Below, piece after piece: positions 52,788 through 61,156 of a DNA stretch of 64,000 bases; the first letter of the stretch is position 1, and each line of letters begins with the position of its first letter. The notes under the pieces are model-generated. The model made no database searches. It was not told the origin of the DNA and saw only the letters and a list, made by a program, of their open reading frames with translations. The stretch lies in contig CAJWCU010000002.1 in assembly GCA_913030825.1 (NCBI GenBank), positions 235,155 through 299,154 on the forward strand, read 5' to 3'. The DNA comes from an uncultured Rhodospirillaceae bacterium. Its GTDB lineage: Bacteria > Pseudomonadota > Alphaproteobacteria > Rhodospirillales > Casp-alpha2. The position numbers were made by a program, and so were the translations under genes.

Positions 52788-52814
52788 CGGCCGCCGTTGA
52801 GGCGGCCGTTTTTC
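52788..52814 (+). terminator. Terminator after porin
   Basis: CGGCCGCC (52788-52795), loop GTTGA, GGCGGCCG (52801-52808), then TTTTTC. A second hairpin GCAGGAG/CTCCTGC (52742-52761) lies just upstream. Confidence 0.88.
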
Positions 52815-52839
52815 TTTGATCCGCTTTTCTCGCAAATTA

Positions 52840-52884
52840 TGTGACGAAGTTTGTCAAATCGTAGATCAGAAAACTTCCGTCACA
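52840..52884 (+). promoter_or_regulatory. Second TGTGAC palindromic operator
   Basis: TGTGACGAAGTT (52840-52851) faces AACTTCCGTCACA (52872-52884), inverted copies with one extra base in the right arm. Same TGTGAC...GTCACA ends and spacing (about 45 bases overall) as the site before the porin gene. It precedes the His-rich repeat protein. Confidence 0.5.
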
Positions 52885-52967
52885 AGAATCCTCGTTTCCG
52901 GCAAAGTTGTGAAACACCTAGGTGGTTTGTTGAGGGCATCAACCAACCACAACAAGGAAACTTTGAT

Positions 52968-53267
52968 ATGAACAACATGACTGATACGATTCTTAAAACC
53001 CGCGCTCCGCTCTATGCTCTGGCGTTTGCAGCCCTGCTTGGCGTTGCTGGTGCAAACGGTGCACAAGCTGCCGAGTATCGGGAAGATTCCACGATCAATA
53101 CGGAGGCAGCTCATTCCCACGGCAATGATCACATCCACGACAGCCAATCGTTGATGAAGGCGGGCGAGTACCGGGAAGACTCTTCGGTCGCTACCGAGAT
53201 GGCGAGTTCCGATGGGCAAACCCACGAACACGACAGCCAGTCGCTGGACCAACGTGCAGGTGATTGA
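52968..53267 (+). CDS. Small exported protein with two His-rich repeats
   Basis: 99 aa from ATG 52968 (AAGGAAA upstream). Signal peptide ending NGAQAAEYRED. The mature ~65 residues are two copies of one unit: EYREDSTINTEAAHSHGNDH followed by IHDSQSLMKAG, and EYREDSSVATEMASSDGQTH followed by EHDSQSLDQ. Each holds Asp, Glu and His clusters able to bind metal. No known family recognised. Isolated single-gene unit with its own palindromic operator and terminator. Confidence 0.72.
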   Translation: MNNMTDTILKTRAPLYALAFAALLGVAGANGAQAAEYREDSTINTEAAHSHGNDHIHDSQSLMKAGEYREDSSVATEMASSDGQTHEHDSQSLDQRAGD

Positions 53268-53293
53268 GCGATTATCAAAGACCATCGCGAGAA

Positions 53294-53320
53294 CGGGGGC
53301 CGATATCGGCCCCCGTTTCT
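53294..53320 (+). terminator. Perfect palindromic terminator
   Basis: A 22-base perfect palindrome (53294-53315, CGGGGGCCGAT and its complement) is followed by TTTCT. Its 3' flank is repeated: CCCCGTTTCTACTG occurs twice in tandem at 53311-53339. Confidence 0.75.
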
Positions 53321-53565
53321 ACTGCCCCCGTTTCTACTGGAAGCGTGATTTGTGGAGACTTTCGAAAACTTTCGGATCACCCTATGCATCATGCCTGACC
53401 GCGCGATGTCTCAGGTTCTAAAGCCATAGCGTGCCGCTTGGATTTTAGTGTGCGTGATTTAATGGAACCTTATGCGATAGGGCCGAAAGCATTTTGAATA
53501 ACGACCGGTCTACTTTGTCATCGATTTGAGAAAAGCCTTGACCAGTCTTTGAGGCAGCGCCTTAT
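53321..53565 (+). other. Spacer before third RND operon
   Basis: About 245 bases without a gene. TTGACC (53538-53543), 19 bases, then TATATG (53563-53568) has CueR spacing, but lacks the CTCC...GGAG dyad and would overlap the first ATG of the next gene. I list it as a possible but weak MerR-type promoter. Confidence 0.35.
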
Positions 53566-53916
53566 ATGCTCTTAATGATGCGAAAAACCTTTAATTTCCC
53601 GGCCAAGAAAGCGCTTCTGGCGTGCGTCCTGTTCAGCTTTGTCGTGCTGACTATGACAGCAGTGATCGCTGCGTCTGCAGACGAAGGCGTTGCCGGTGAT
53701 TTGATTTCCGTCGCTCATTTGGATCATCCGACAACAAAAAACAATCTCGCCAACGAGCATGACGATGTATGTCATTATCTGACCCATCACCTTTCCTGGG
53801 TTGAACATAAAATCGAATATGTTTCATGGATGGATAGTGAGGAGCTTCTTCTTACTGTCTCAGAAAACCGAACGGGATTGGTTTTCTCCGGATTATATCG
53901 TCCCCCCAAAGTCTGA
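53566..53916 (+). CDS. CzcI/CutF-like exported His/Cys protein
   Basis: 116 aa (ATGs at 53575 and 53578 are also possible). Signal peptide (ALLACVLFSFVVLTMTAVIAASA), His-rich mature part (AHLDHPTTKNNLANEHDDVCH, LTHHLSWVEHK), only one Cys after the signal, and the end LYRPPKV. Position before a czcCBA-type operon matches CzcI of Cupriavidus. The last bases pair with the Shine-Dalgarno of the next gene. Leader/sensor protein inferred. Confidence 0.66.
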   Translation: MLLMMRKTFNFPAKKALLACVLFSFVVLTMTAVIAASADEGVAGDLISVAHLDHPTTKNNLANEHDDVCHYLTHHLSWVEHKIEYVSWMDSEELLLTVSENRTGLVFSGLYRPPKV

Positions 53917-53994
53917 GTTTCCACGCAATGCACCTAACTGCGCGAGGCCCTGTGGCCACGCGATGTCGTTCATTTGTGCTCATTTGGAAACTCA
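53914..53994 (+). promoter_or_regulatory. Hairpin masking the czcC Shine-Dalgarno
   Basis: TGAGTTTCCA (53914-53923, whose first three bases are the stop codon of the upstream gene) is the exact reverse complement of TGGAAACTCA (53985-53994), which holds the GGAAA ahead of the czcC ATG at 53998. Ten perfect pairs enclose 61 bases. The two Pro codons of RPPKV end six bases before the stem. Same layout as at 3313-3427 and 5929-6071. Confidence 0.68.
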
Positions 53995-53997
53995 AAC

Positions 53998-55218
53998 ATG
54001 CTCAATATCAATCAAGCCGCAGCAGCGCTTGCGCTAGCAGCGGTGGCTTTGGCGCCATTGTCGTTGGCTGCTCAGCAGCCTCAGCGCCTAAGCGCTTTCA
54101 TCGATCAGACGATCAATCTCCATCCGGCAATTCGAGCGGCGGAAAAAAACCTGTCCAAAGCCAAAGCGTCAGCGAGTGCGGCGGGTCAATATCCATACAA
54201 TCCAGAACTTGAGGCCGGTTACGAAGAGACAGCAGAAAAATCCAGAGAGTTCGGCCTATCACAGACAATCGATGTCTGGGGCCGGCGCGGAGCCGCTGAA
54301 TCACAGGCAACCGCGGAAATCGAAATCGCTCGCGCGGAATACAATCTTGTACGAACGGATCTGCTAGAAGCCCTGCTCCGAGCATTGGGCGCCAATCGGG
54401 AGCAGATCGCTCTCCGGCAGTTGGCGGAAAAACGCCTTAACTTAAGTGATCGCTTCCTTACTTTGACTCGCAAGTTTGCTGCTGCCGGTGACATTGGCAG
54501 TGCAGAGGTGCTGACGGCCGAAGTCGGACGTTCTAGCGCCGAACTTCAGGTTGGCGCTGCGAAAGCCGCAGTCGCGGATGCTCAGTCTGCACTCATTGCC
54601 CTGGCGGGTGAGCAAAGAAAGGTATGGCCGGAGCCAATCGAAATCATCGGACGGGCCTTTGACGCCCTTACCGCTGATATCGAAAAAACACCCGAAATGA
54701 TCATGACCCGCGCGACACTGAACGCGAGCAAGGCGAGTATCCAGGTCGCTGAAAAGCTATGGATGCCGGATCCGACAATCGGCGTGCGAGTTGGAAAGGA
54801 TGGGGACTCCGATCTCTTTGGGGTTTCACTTTCCGTACCCCTTCCTGTCTGGAACCGTGGGTCGGCTGAAAAGCTCGCCGCATCCGAAGACGCGGCAAGC
54901 AAAGAGTTCTTGGTGGTGGAAACGCGTAGGCGGTTATACGCACGTCTCGCCACAGCGGAAGTGAATTTTCGGTCCGCCAGCGAGGCAGTGACGCATTGGC
55001 GGTCAATCGCGCGGCCGACGATCGCCCGTCAGGAAGCGCTTCTAGAACGGCTGTCCGAGGCACGTGAAATCGGTGCTCTGGAATACCTGCAGCAACTCGA
55101 TCGCCTCTTGGAAACCGAGGCCTTGGGTATCGAACTGGAACAATCTCTATGGAGCGCATGGATCGATCGCCTGCGTGCCGGCGCCAATCTTCTGACCTGG
55201 GTGGAGGAATTGAAATGA
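53998..55218 (+). CDS. CzcC/CusC-like outer-membrane efflux protein
   Basis: 406 aa from ATG 53998 (TTG 53974 is in frame but lacks a Shine-Dalgarno). Signal peptide (AAAALALAAVALAPLSLAAQ), two TolC-type helical halves (LHPAIRAAEKNLSKAKASASAAGQ; GLSQTIDVWGRR; FGVSLSVPLPVWNR). Outer-membrane duct of the second RND system in the window. Its stop overlaps the adaptor start (ATGA). Confidence 0.9.
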   Translation: MLNINQAAAALALAAVALAPLSLAAQQPQRLSAFIDQTINLHPAIRAAEKNLSKAKASASAAGQYPYNPELEAGYEETAEKSREFGLSQTIDVWGRRGAAESQATAEIEIARAEYNLVRTDLLEALLRALGANREQIALRQLAEKRLNLSDRFLTLTRKFAAAGDIGSAEVLTAEVGRSSAELQVGAAKAAVADAQSALIALAGEQRKVWPEPIEIIGRAFDALTADIEKTPEMIMTRATLNASKASIQVAEKLWMPDPTIGVRVGKDGDSDLFGVSLSVPLPVWNRGSAEKLAASEDAASKEFLVVETRRRLYARLATAEVNFRSASEAVTHWRSIARPTIARQEALLERLSEAREIGALEYLQQLDRLLETEALGIELEQSLWSAWIDRLRAGANLLTWVEELK

Positions 55219-56492
55219 AGAGCAAGAATTTAATGATTTCAGCCTGTGTTGCGGGGCTAATTTTTGTCACTCCCGTGATTGCCTTCGGCGCCGACTCTCA
55301 CGGGCACGGTCCTGAAGAGATTAAAGGTCACGAAGAAAAATCTGATCATTCTGAGGCGTCTTCTAGCGCGCGAGATACGGAAAAAAAGGGCCATTCAGAT
55401 AAAGAAGCTGATGGAGATCATGCGGAAGGCGAAAAGCCGCATGGCAGTGAAGGGCATGAAGAAAAAAAGGCGGAAGGCATTTCGCTTTCAGAAGCCCAAC
55501 TCCGAGAAGCCGGTGTGATTGTCCGCCCACTGCAGCCTATGCAGGTGCCCTCTCGGCTGAATGTTCCGGGCGAGGTTCTTTTCAACCAGTACAAGACCCG
55601 TATTGTTACTCCGCGGATCACGGCGATGGCCCTGAAACGCGAGGCCATCATGGGTCAGCAAGTCCGAAAGGGAGATGTCCTTGCGACCTTATTCAGTGTC
55701 GAAATGGCCCAGGCTCAAGGCGAATACATCGTCGCGTCCACTGAATGGAACCGAGTCCGAAATATCGGGGAAAAAATCGTCTCAGAAAAACGGGCGACCG
55801 AAGCTCGTGTAAACCAGCAACAAGCCAAGGCACGTCTGATTGCATATGGCCTGACAAAAGATCAAATCGCGGCCCTGTCCGCCCAGGTCTCTCTGGAAGC
55901 GCCGGGCCAATTCGACATCCTTGCGGACCAGGACGGTCTTATCGTGGTCGATGACTTTCTGGTTGGGCAGGTCATCGAGCCGGGCACGCCGATCTATAAA
56001 ATTACGGATCCGGAATCACGATGGATCGAAGCCAGGATCAGCCCCTCGGAAGCACGATTGGTCGAACCAGGTGGTCTGGTCAGGGTCGAAACAGAATCGA
56101 CAGGTGCTCAAGCGTATGAGGGGCGAGTCCTCCAGATCGAACAACAAGTCGATGAGAAAACCCGGACCCTGGGCGTGCGGATCGAAGTGATCGACCCTCA
56201 GCAACAATTGCGCCCTGGACAGTTCGTCACGGTTTCGTTGAACGGGGGCGGACACGCGAACGTGTTGGCCTTACCGAAAAAGGCCGTGCTTCGGGGGCCC
56301 GATGGAGATTGGACAGTATTTCAGCAGGTGTCGGCTGAGAGGTTCGAGCCTGTGGAAATTCGTGTCATTCGAGAAACCTCAGGGTTGGTGGTGTTCGAGG
56401 GAATCCCGGTCGGCGCAAAGGTGGTGACCGACGGTGCTTTCTTCGTGCAGTCGGAGCTCGCGAAAAGCGGGTTCAGCGTTCACAACCACTGA
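55215..56492 (+). CDS. CzcB-like periplasmic adaptor, His-rich N-terminus
   Basis: 425 aa from ATG 55215. Signal peptide, then a His/Glu/Lys-rich stretch of ~70 residues (GHGPEEIKGHEEKSDHSE; GHSDKEADGDHAEGEKPHG) typical of CzcB proteins of divalent-metal pumps. Then the adaptor core: VPGEVLFNQYKTRIVTPRI, QQVRKGDVLATLFSVEMAQA, DDFLVGQVIEPGTPIYKI, LRPGQFVTVSLN. Unlike the cusB at 190-1818, it has no CusF-like domain. Confidence 0.9.
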   Translation: MKSKNLMISACVAGLIFVTPVIAFGADSHGHGPEEIKGHEEKSDHSEASSSARDTEKKGHSDKEADGDHAEGEKPHGSEGHEEKKAEGISLSEAQLREAGVIVRPLQPMQVPSRLNVPGEVLFNQYKTRIVTPRITAMALKREAIMGQQVRKGDVLATLFSVEMAQAQGEYIVASTEWNRVRNIGEKIVSEKRATEARVNQQQAKARLIAYGLTKDQIAALSAQVSLEAPGQFDILADQDGLIVVDDFLVGQVIEPGTPIYKITDPESRWIEARISPSEARLVEPGGLVRVETESTGAQAYEGRVLQIEQQVDEKTRTLGVRIEVIDPQQQLRPGQFVTVSLNGGGHANVLALPKKAVLRGPDGDWTVFQQVSAERFEPVEIRVIRETSGLVVFEGIPVGAKVVTDGAFFVQSELAKSGFSVHNH

Positions 56493-56510
56493 TCGGCAGG
56501 AACTAGCACC

Positions 56511-59500
56511 ATGTTGAATAAGATCATCGACCTTGGGATCCAGGGACGACTTCTCGTCGTCCTTGTCCTGTTTGGAATCATGGCTGGCGCAGCGATTCTG
56601 CTGCCCCGTCTTAACCTTGACGCTTTTCCGGATGTTACAAATGTTCAAGTCTCGATCAATACGGAAGCACGCGGCCTTGCCGCCGAGGAAGTTGAACAAC
56701 TGATCACTTACCCGATCGAGGCAGTGATGTACTCGATGCCGGATGTATCGGAAGTCCGCTCAATATCGAAATCCGGCCTATCGGTTGTCACCGTCGTATT
56801 CGCCGAAGGGACAGACATCTACTTTGCACGCCAACTCACGTTTGAGCGTTTACAGGCGGCAAAAGAACAAATCCCGGAGGGTATCGGTTCTCCTGAAATG
56901 GGGCCGAACACGAGTGGTTTGGGGCAGGTGTTCCAATATGTCCTGCGTTCCGAGGCTACGGATGCCTTCGACGTCACGGCATTGCGTAGTCTGAATGATT
57001 GGGTCGTGAAGCTGTTGCTCATGCCCGTGGATGGCATTACCGAAGTTTTGTCCTTTGGGGGGGAAGTTCGCCAGTATCAAGTGTTGGTCAATCCGGAACG
57101 GTTGCTTTCCTACGGCCTGCATGTCCGCGAAATCCAAGAAGCGATTGAAAACAACAATCGCAATGCGGGCGGGTGGTTCATGGACCGAGGTCAGGAACAA
57201 CTCGTCATCCGGGGCGTCGGCTGGGTCAGAAGTGAGCAAGATGGCTTGCGGGACATCGGTAACATACCGATCAAGGAAGAAGACGGTGTCGTTGTTCGGG
57301 TGAAGGACGTCGCGGAAGTCGCCTTCGGAAACGAGATTCGACAAGGGGCCGTTTCGATGACCGCGCGCTCCCCCGACGGATCGCCAGTCCAGTATGGCGA
57401 GGTTGTTACGGGGATCATCCTGAAGCGGACGGGAGCGAATACCAAAGCAACCATCGATGGCGTGAAATCACGATTGCCGATCATCCAGAATGCCCTTCCC
57501 AAAGGGGTATTGCTCGAGCCCATCTATGACCAGGCTGATTTGATTACAAAAGCAGTGGAAACGGTGACACGCGCCTTGATCGAGGCGTTTGCATTGATCG
57601 TCGTGATTCTTCTTTTGTTTTTGATGAACCTGCGGGCGTCGCTCTTGGTTCTGGTCTCCGTGCCTGTGTCGATCGGTCTCGCCTTGATGGCCATGGCTTA
57701 TTGGGGGGTATCGGCTAATCTTATGTCGCTCGGCGGATTGACGATTGCGATCGGCATGATGGTCGATGGTTCCGTCGTGATGATGGAGAACATCTTCAAG
57801 CACCTGACCTCCCATGGCGAGGGGAGTGCACCCCGAACATTGGGGCAGGAGCCTCATGCCTTACGCTTGAGGGTTCAGGAGGCCGCCAAAGAAGTCGGCC
57901 GGCCGGTTTTCTTCGCCGTCCTCATCATCATCGTGGTGTTTGCCCCGCTGTTCAGTCTTGAAGGGGTCGAAGGAAAACTCTTTCAGCCAATGGCGACTTC
58001 AATCGTTTTGGCCATGATGGCATCGCTTGTCGTCGCGCTGATCGTCATTCCCGCGTTGGCGACTTATGCTTTCAGTCGACCGGTCAAACATCGCGACAGT
58101 CCCATTTTCAAGCCGATTGAGGCAACTTACAGGTGGGGACTTGCCAGAGCACTGAACAATCGTATTGCCGTGACTTTGGTGGCGCTTGCGATCTTCCTTG
58201 GGTCTCTTGCCACGGTTCCATACTTGGGAACGGAGTTCGTGCCGGAACTGGAGGAGGGCACTCTCAATGTCCGGGTAACTCTCGGGCCCTCCGTGAGTCT
58301 CGATACCTCTCTCGAGGTCGCAAAAAAGCTTGAGCGGAAGCTGATCGACTTTCCAGAAGTTACCTACGTTTCTGCACGCGTTGGTCGGCCGGAGCTTGGG
58401 GGTGATCCGGAACCCGTTTCCAACATCGAATTATTGGTCGGGCTTTTGCCCGTAGATCAATGGACGTCGGCCGAAAACCGAAAAGGACTTCAAGCCTTGA
58501 TGGAGGCCAAGATGTCTGTTCATCCGGGTCTATTGTTCTCCTTCTCCCAACCCATCGCGACGCGCGTCGACGAACTGCTTTCGGGTGTGAAAGCTCAATT
58601 GGCCGTTAAGCTATTCGGGCCGGACCTGGACACTCTTGCCAAGAAAGGACAAGAGATCGAGGCATTCATTAAGACTGTGGATGGTACGCGTGATGTCGCC
58701 ATGGAACAGGTCGTGGGTGAGGCTCAACTGGTGGTCAGCCCGGACCGTGACCGTTTGGCGCGCTACGGCATTCCTGTCAGCCAGGTAATGGACTTGGTGG
58801 CCGATGCCATTGGCGGTGTCTCAGCGGGGCAGGTAATCAGCGGAAACGAACGCTACGATATCTATATCCGTTTGGCTTCGGAGTTTCGTGACAGCACAGA
58901 AGCAATCTCAGGCCTTGTCCTCCAGGCGCCTAACGGCGGATGGGTCCGTCTTCGCGATGTTGCGTCCGTGGACATTATCAGCGGTCCGCCACAAATTCGA
59001 AGGGATGACGTACAAAGGCGTGTCGTTATCCAGGCAAACGTCGAAGGACGCGACATGGGTGGGCTTGTTTCGGAATTGGAGAAACGAATCCCCGAAGCTG
59101 TCGAACTCCCACCGGGCTACTCGGTGGTATTCGGAGGCCAATTCGAGAATCAACGCCGCGCACAAGAACGTCTGACCATCGTCGTTCCGCTTTCTCTGTG
59201 CCTGATATTTCTGTTGCTGTTCTTCGCCTTTGGGTCCGTTGGTCAGTCGTTCTTGATCATGGTGAATGTGCCACTGGCGCTGATCGGCGGAATCTTCTCG
59301 TTGTTCCTCACGGGACAGTTTCTGTCCGTTCCGGGATCGATCGGCTTTATCGCGTTGTTTGGCGTGGCTGTCTTGAACGGCGTGGTGATGGTCAATGCCA
59401 TTAACCAAAACATTCTCGGGGGCATGGAGCCTGACGAGGCCGTGTATCAAGGCGCGTTGTCGCGTCTTCGGCCCGTTCTAATGACGGCGTTGATTGCCGC

Positions 59501-59708
59501 ACTGGGCCTGATCCCGATGCTGCTTTCGACGGGTGTTGGTTCTGAGGTTCAGCGGCCTTTGGCGACCGTGGTGGTCGGGGGGCTGCTCAGTTCGACATTG
59601 CTCACTCTACTTCTCTTGCCCGCGCTCTACACGTGGTTCTCGCGAGGCATGCTCCGCTATTGGCGGCGTACTCATCAGTCCAACTATCAAACTTCGGAGG
59701 TAATGTGA
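56511..59708 (+). CDS. CzcA/CusA-type heavy-metal RND pump
   Basis: 1065 aa, full length. Twelve helices and two large periplasmic loops. The helix-4 signature is GGLTIAIGMMVDGSVVMMEN, which lacks the DFG of Zn/Co/Cd pumps (CzcA) and is nearer the CusA-like and HME3-4 groups, while the adaptor looks CzcB-like; the substrate therefore stays open. Other landmarks: NLDAFPDVTNVQV near the N-terminus and FIALFGVAVLNGVVMVNAIN in helix 10. Third gene of the operon; its stop shares a base with the next ATG. Confidence 0.93.
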   Translation: MLNKIIDLGIQGRLLVVLVLFGIMAGAAILLPRLNLDAFPDVTNVQVSINTEARGLAAEEVEQLITYPIEAVMYSMPDVSEVRSISKSGLSVVTVVFAEGTDIYFARQLTFERLQAAKEQIPEGIGSPEMGPNTSGLGQVFQYVLRSEATDAFDVTALRSLNDWVVKLLLMPVDGITEVLSFGGEVRQYQVLVNPERLLSYGLHVREIQEAIENNNRNAGGWFMDRGQEQLVIRGVGWVRSEQDGLRDIGNIPIKEEDGVVVRVKDVAEVAFGNEIRQGAVSMTARSPDGSPVQYGEVVTGIILKRTGANTKATIDGVKSRLPIIQNALPKGVLLEPIYDQADLITKAVETVTRALIEAFALIVVILLLFLMNLRASLLVLVSVPVSIGLALMAMAYWGVSANLMSLGGLTIAIGMMVDGSVVMMENIFKHLTSHGEGSAPRTLGQEPHALRLRVQEAAKEVGRPVFFAVLIIIVVFAPLFSLEGVEGKLFQPMATSIVLAMMASLVVALIVIPALATYAFSRPVKHRDSPIFKPIEATYRWGLARALNNRIAVTLVALAIFLGSLATVPYLGTEFVPELEEGTLNVRVTLGPSVSLDTSLEVAKKLERKLIDFPEVTYVSARVGRPELGGDPEPVSNIELLVGLLPVDQWTSAENRKGLQALMEAKMSVHPGLLFSFSQPIATRVDELLSGVKAQLAVKLFGPDLDTLAKKGQEIEAFIKTVDGTRDVAMEQVVGEAQLVVSPDRDRLARYGIPVSQVMDLVADAIGGVSAGQVISGNERYDIYIRLASEFRDSTEAISGLVLQAPNGGWVRLRDVASVDIISGPPQIRRDDVQRRVVIQANVEGRDMGGLVSELEKRIPEAVELPPGYSVVFGGQFENQRRAQERLTIVVPLSLCLIFLLLFFAFGSVGQSFLIMVNVPLALIGGIFSLFLTGQFLSVPGSIGFIALFGVAVLNGVVMVNAINQNILGGMEPDEAVYQGALSRLRPVLMTALIAALGLIPMLLSTGVGSEVQRPLATVVVGGLLSSTLLTLLLLPALYTWFSRGMLRYWRRTHQSNYQTSEVM

Positions 59709-60145
59709 TGCGTAAACTCTTTCCTGTAACAGCCGCGCTGTTTGGAGCCGTTCTTTTAGCGGGCTGTGCCTCTAACAGCCAAGAAATCACAAAAATGGGT
59801 GGCCTTTCGATCAAAGTTGAAAATACGGCCAAGACCGAGATCGATATGGTTAAAATATGGAAAAGGGAAGATGGTGAGCTCATCCTTACCGGACGAATTA
59901 TGCAGCGTGGGTACGGGAGTTTGATCCGTGGGCATGTGGATGTTGAGTTCGTCGACAATGGTACGAATGCGCAGCGGCAATATGTCGGCGACATTCAACG
60001 AGCGATACCGATCACGAAGCACTTCAAGCGAGCGAACTTCGATTCCAATTTAGGGAACTTGGAATTGGCCGCAGGGCAATTGAACCTGCGTTACCACGAA
60101 GAAGCTCACCAGCTTGAGCCGATGGAACTGAAGAAGAATACGTGA
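59708..60145 (+). CDS. Lipoprotein, paralogue of 37124-37528
   Basis: 145 aa from ATG 59708 (GGAGG upstream). Lipobox LLAGCAS at residues 17-22, then EIDMVKIWKREDGELILTGR, RGHVDVEFVDNG and LNLRYHEEAHQ, aligned with the lipoprotein at 37124. Last gene of the RND operon, overlapping the pump stop by one base, so it is likely an accessory of efflux (for instance at the outer membrane). No named family recognised. Confidence 0.72.
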   Translation: MRKLFPVTAALFGAVLLAGCASNSQEITKMGGLSIKVENTAKTEIDMVKIWKREDGELILTGRIMQRGYGSLIRGHVDVEFVDNGTNAQRQYVGDIQRAIPITKHFKRANFDSNLGNLELAAGQLNLRYHEEAHQLEPMELKKNT

Positions 60146-60179
60146 TTGCTTATCACAGCTGGAATGTATGAAACATCGA

Positions 60180-60209
60180 GAGGCCCGCATTTTGCGGGCC
60201 TCTTTTTTT
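60180..60209 (+). terminator. Terminator after RND operon
   Basis: GAGGCCCGCA (60180-60189), loop TTT, TGCGGGCCTC (60193-60202), then seven Ts. Confidence 0.92.
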
Positions 60210-60586
60210 AGCGTACGTTATGCGAGCCGAAGTAACTAAAGGGGAGCATAGGAAGTATATGAAAGAATAATTAGGTTCTGCAGGGCTTCGAATTTTCGGA
60301 CTGATTCCAATCTCAATAAAACCATGCCCTTGATTTCTTAACCCGGGCGCGTATCTACGTCGCTTATGCGGCCGCGTCTGTTTTCATGAGTAAATCGTCT
60401 GTATTCTGTCGAATATTATTAAAAATGTATTATCAGGCGAAATCTCCGTCTCGTCTGCCGCAACTAGTGTTATCAAAAACTGGGAGTAGAGTCAGACATC
60501 TGGGCAGCAGGAAGTGGGGCATTGATAGTTGGCGTGGCGCAGCGATACCGCGAACTGGCTGAGGTACGACCCGTCTAGCAAGGAAT
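60210..60586. other. Junction between copper island and defence segment
   Basis: About 375 bases, partly AT-rich, without a supportable gene. A 29-codon plus-frame stretch ending at 60582 (containing VAQRYRELAEVRPV) is open but has no start signal. No tRNA or clear attachment repeat is visible. Confidence 0.35.
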
Positions 60587-61156
60587 TTACAAAAGGTGGC
60601 GGCTAACTCCGAACCCGAGCAGTTCCAGGCCAGCGATCAATGAGATTAGATAAGGCAACAAGTATTCAGTGAAATTTGATGTCTGTAGGCTGACTGGAAT
60701 GAATGCTACCGAGCGATAAAACCAATACCAACCACGAATCATAATTTGCTCATCGGGGGAGCTCTTCTGCCTGCTCCGTAACCGAAAAGTTAGGCCGTTC
60801 GGATCGCGTTGAATGAGGTCAACGCTTTGATAGATATCCCGTCGCGGATCGACATGCTTTCGCGTGGCATATGCTTGGCAACGCTCCACTGCCCACATTT
60901 CGCAGGCCATAAAAAAGCGTGAGATCCCCTCGATTTCACGGCAGGCGGAATAATAGCGCCAGAGCAGATAGAGAAAGGCGATAGAAATTGCCGTGGTGAC
61001 TATCTCAGGATTTTTTATCTCAACGTGGTTGCCGAAGAGGTTGACGTTCTTAATCTCAAGCCCCGCAGCTTCATAGAACGTAGTGATGATCGACACGCCG
61101 ATTAGGTTTCGCCTTTGCCTCCTGAAGAAATCCTGCTTGCCAATGTCATCATGCAT
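60587..61156 (-). CDS. Unknown membrane protein near hamAB
   Basis: 189 aa. A basic N-terminus (RRQRRNLIGVSIITTFYEAAG), a helix (EIVTTAISIAFLYLLWRYY), a soluble middle (VDPRRDIYQSVDLIQRDPNG) and one or two more hydrophobic stretches at the end (YLLPYLISLIAGLELLGFG). No known family. Overlaps the upstream 91-aa gene by 8 bases, so the two are coupled. Confidence 0.65.
   Translation of the reverse strand: MHDDIGKQDFFRRQRRNLIGVSIITTFYEAAGLEIKNVNLFGNHVEIKNPEIVTTAISIAFLYLLWRYYSACREIEGISRFFMACEMWAVERCQAYATRKHVDPRRDIYQSVDLIQRDPNGLTFRLRSRQKSSPDEQIMIRGWYWFYRSVAFIPVSLQTSNFTEYLLPYLISLIAGLELLGFGVSRHLL

Noticed and set aside
53538..53568. TTGACC-19-TATATG as a ninth CueR promoter
   Set aside because: The spacer has no CTCC...GGAG dyad, and the -10 would cover the first ATG. 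Kept only as a weak note.
60490..60582. Short plus-strand frame ending VAQRYRELAEVRPV as a transposase or integrase remnant
   Set aside because: Under 30 codons, no start signal, and no motif strong enough to name a family.
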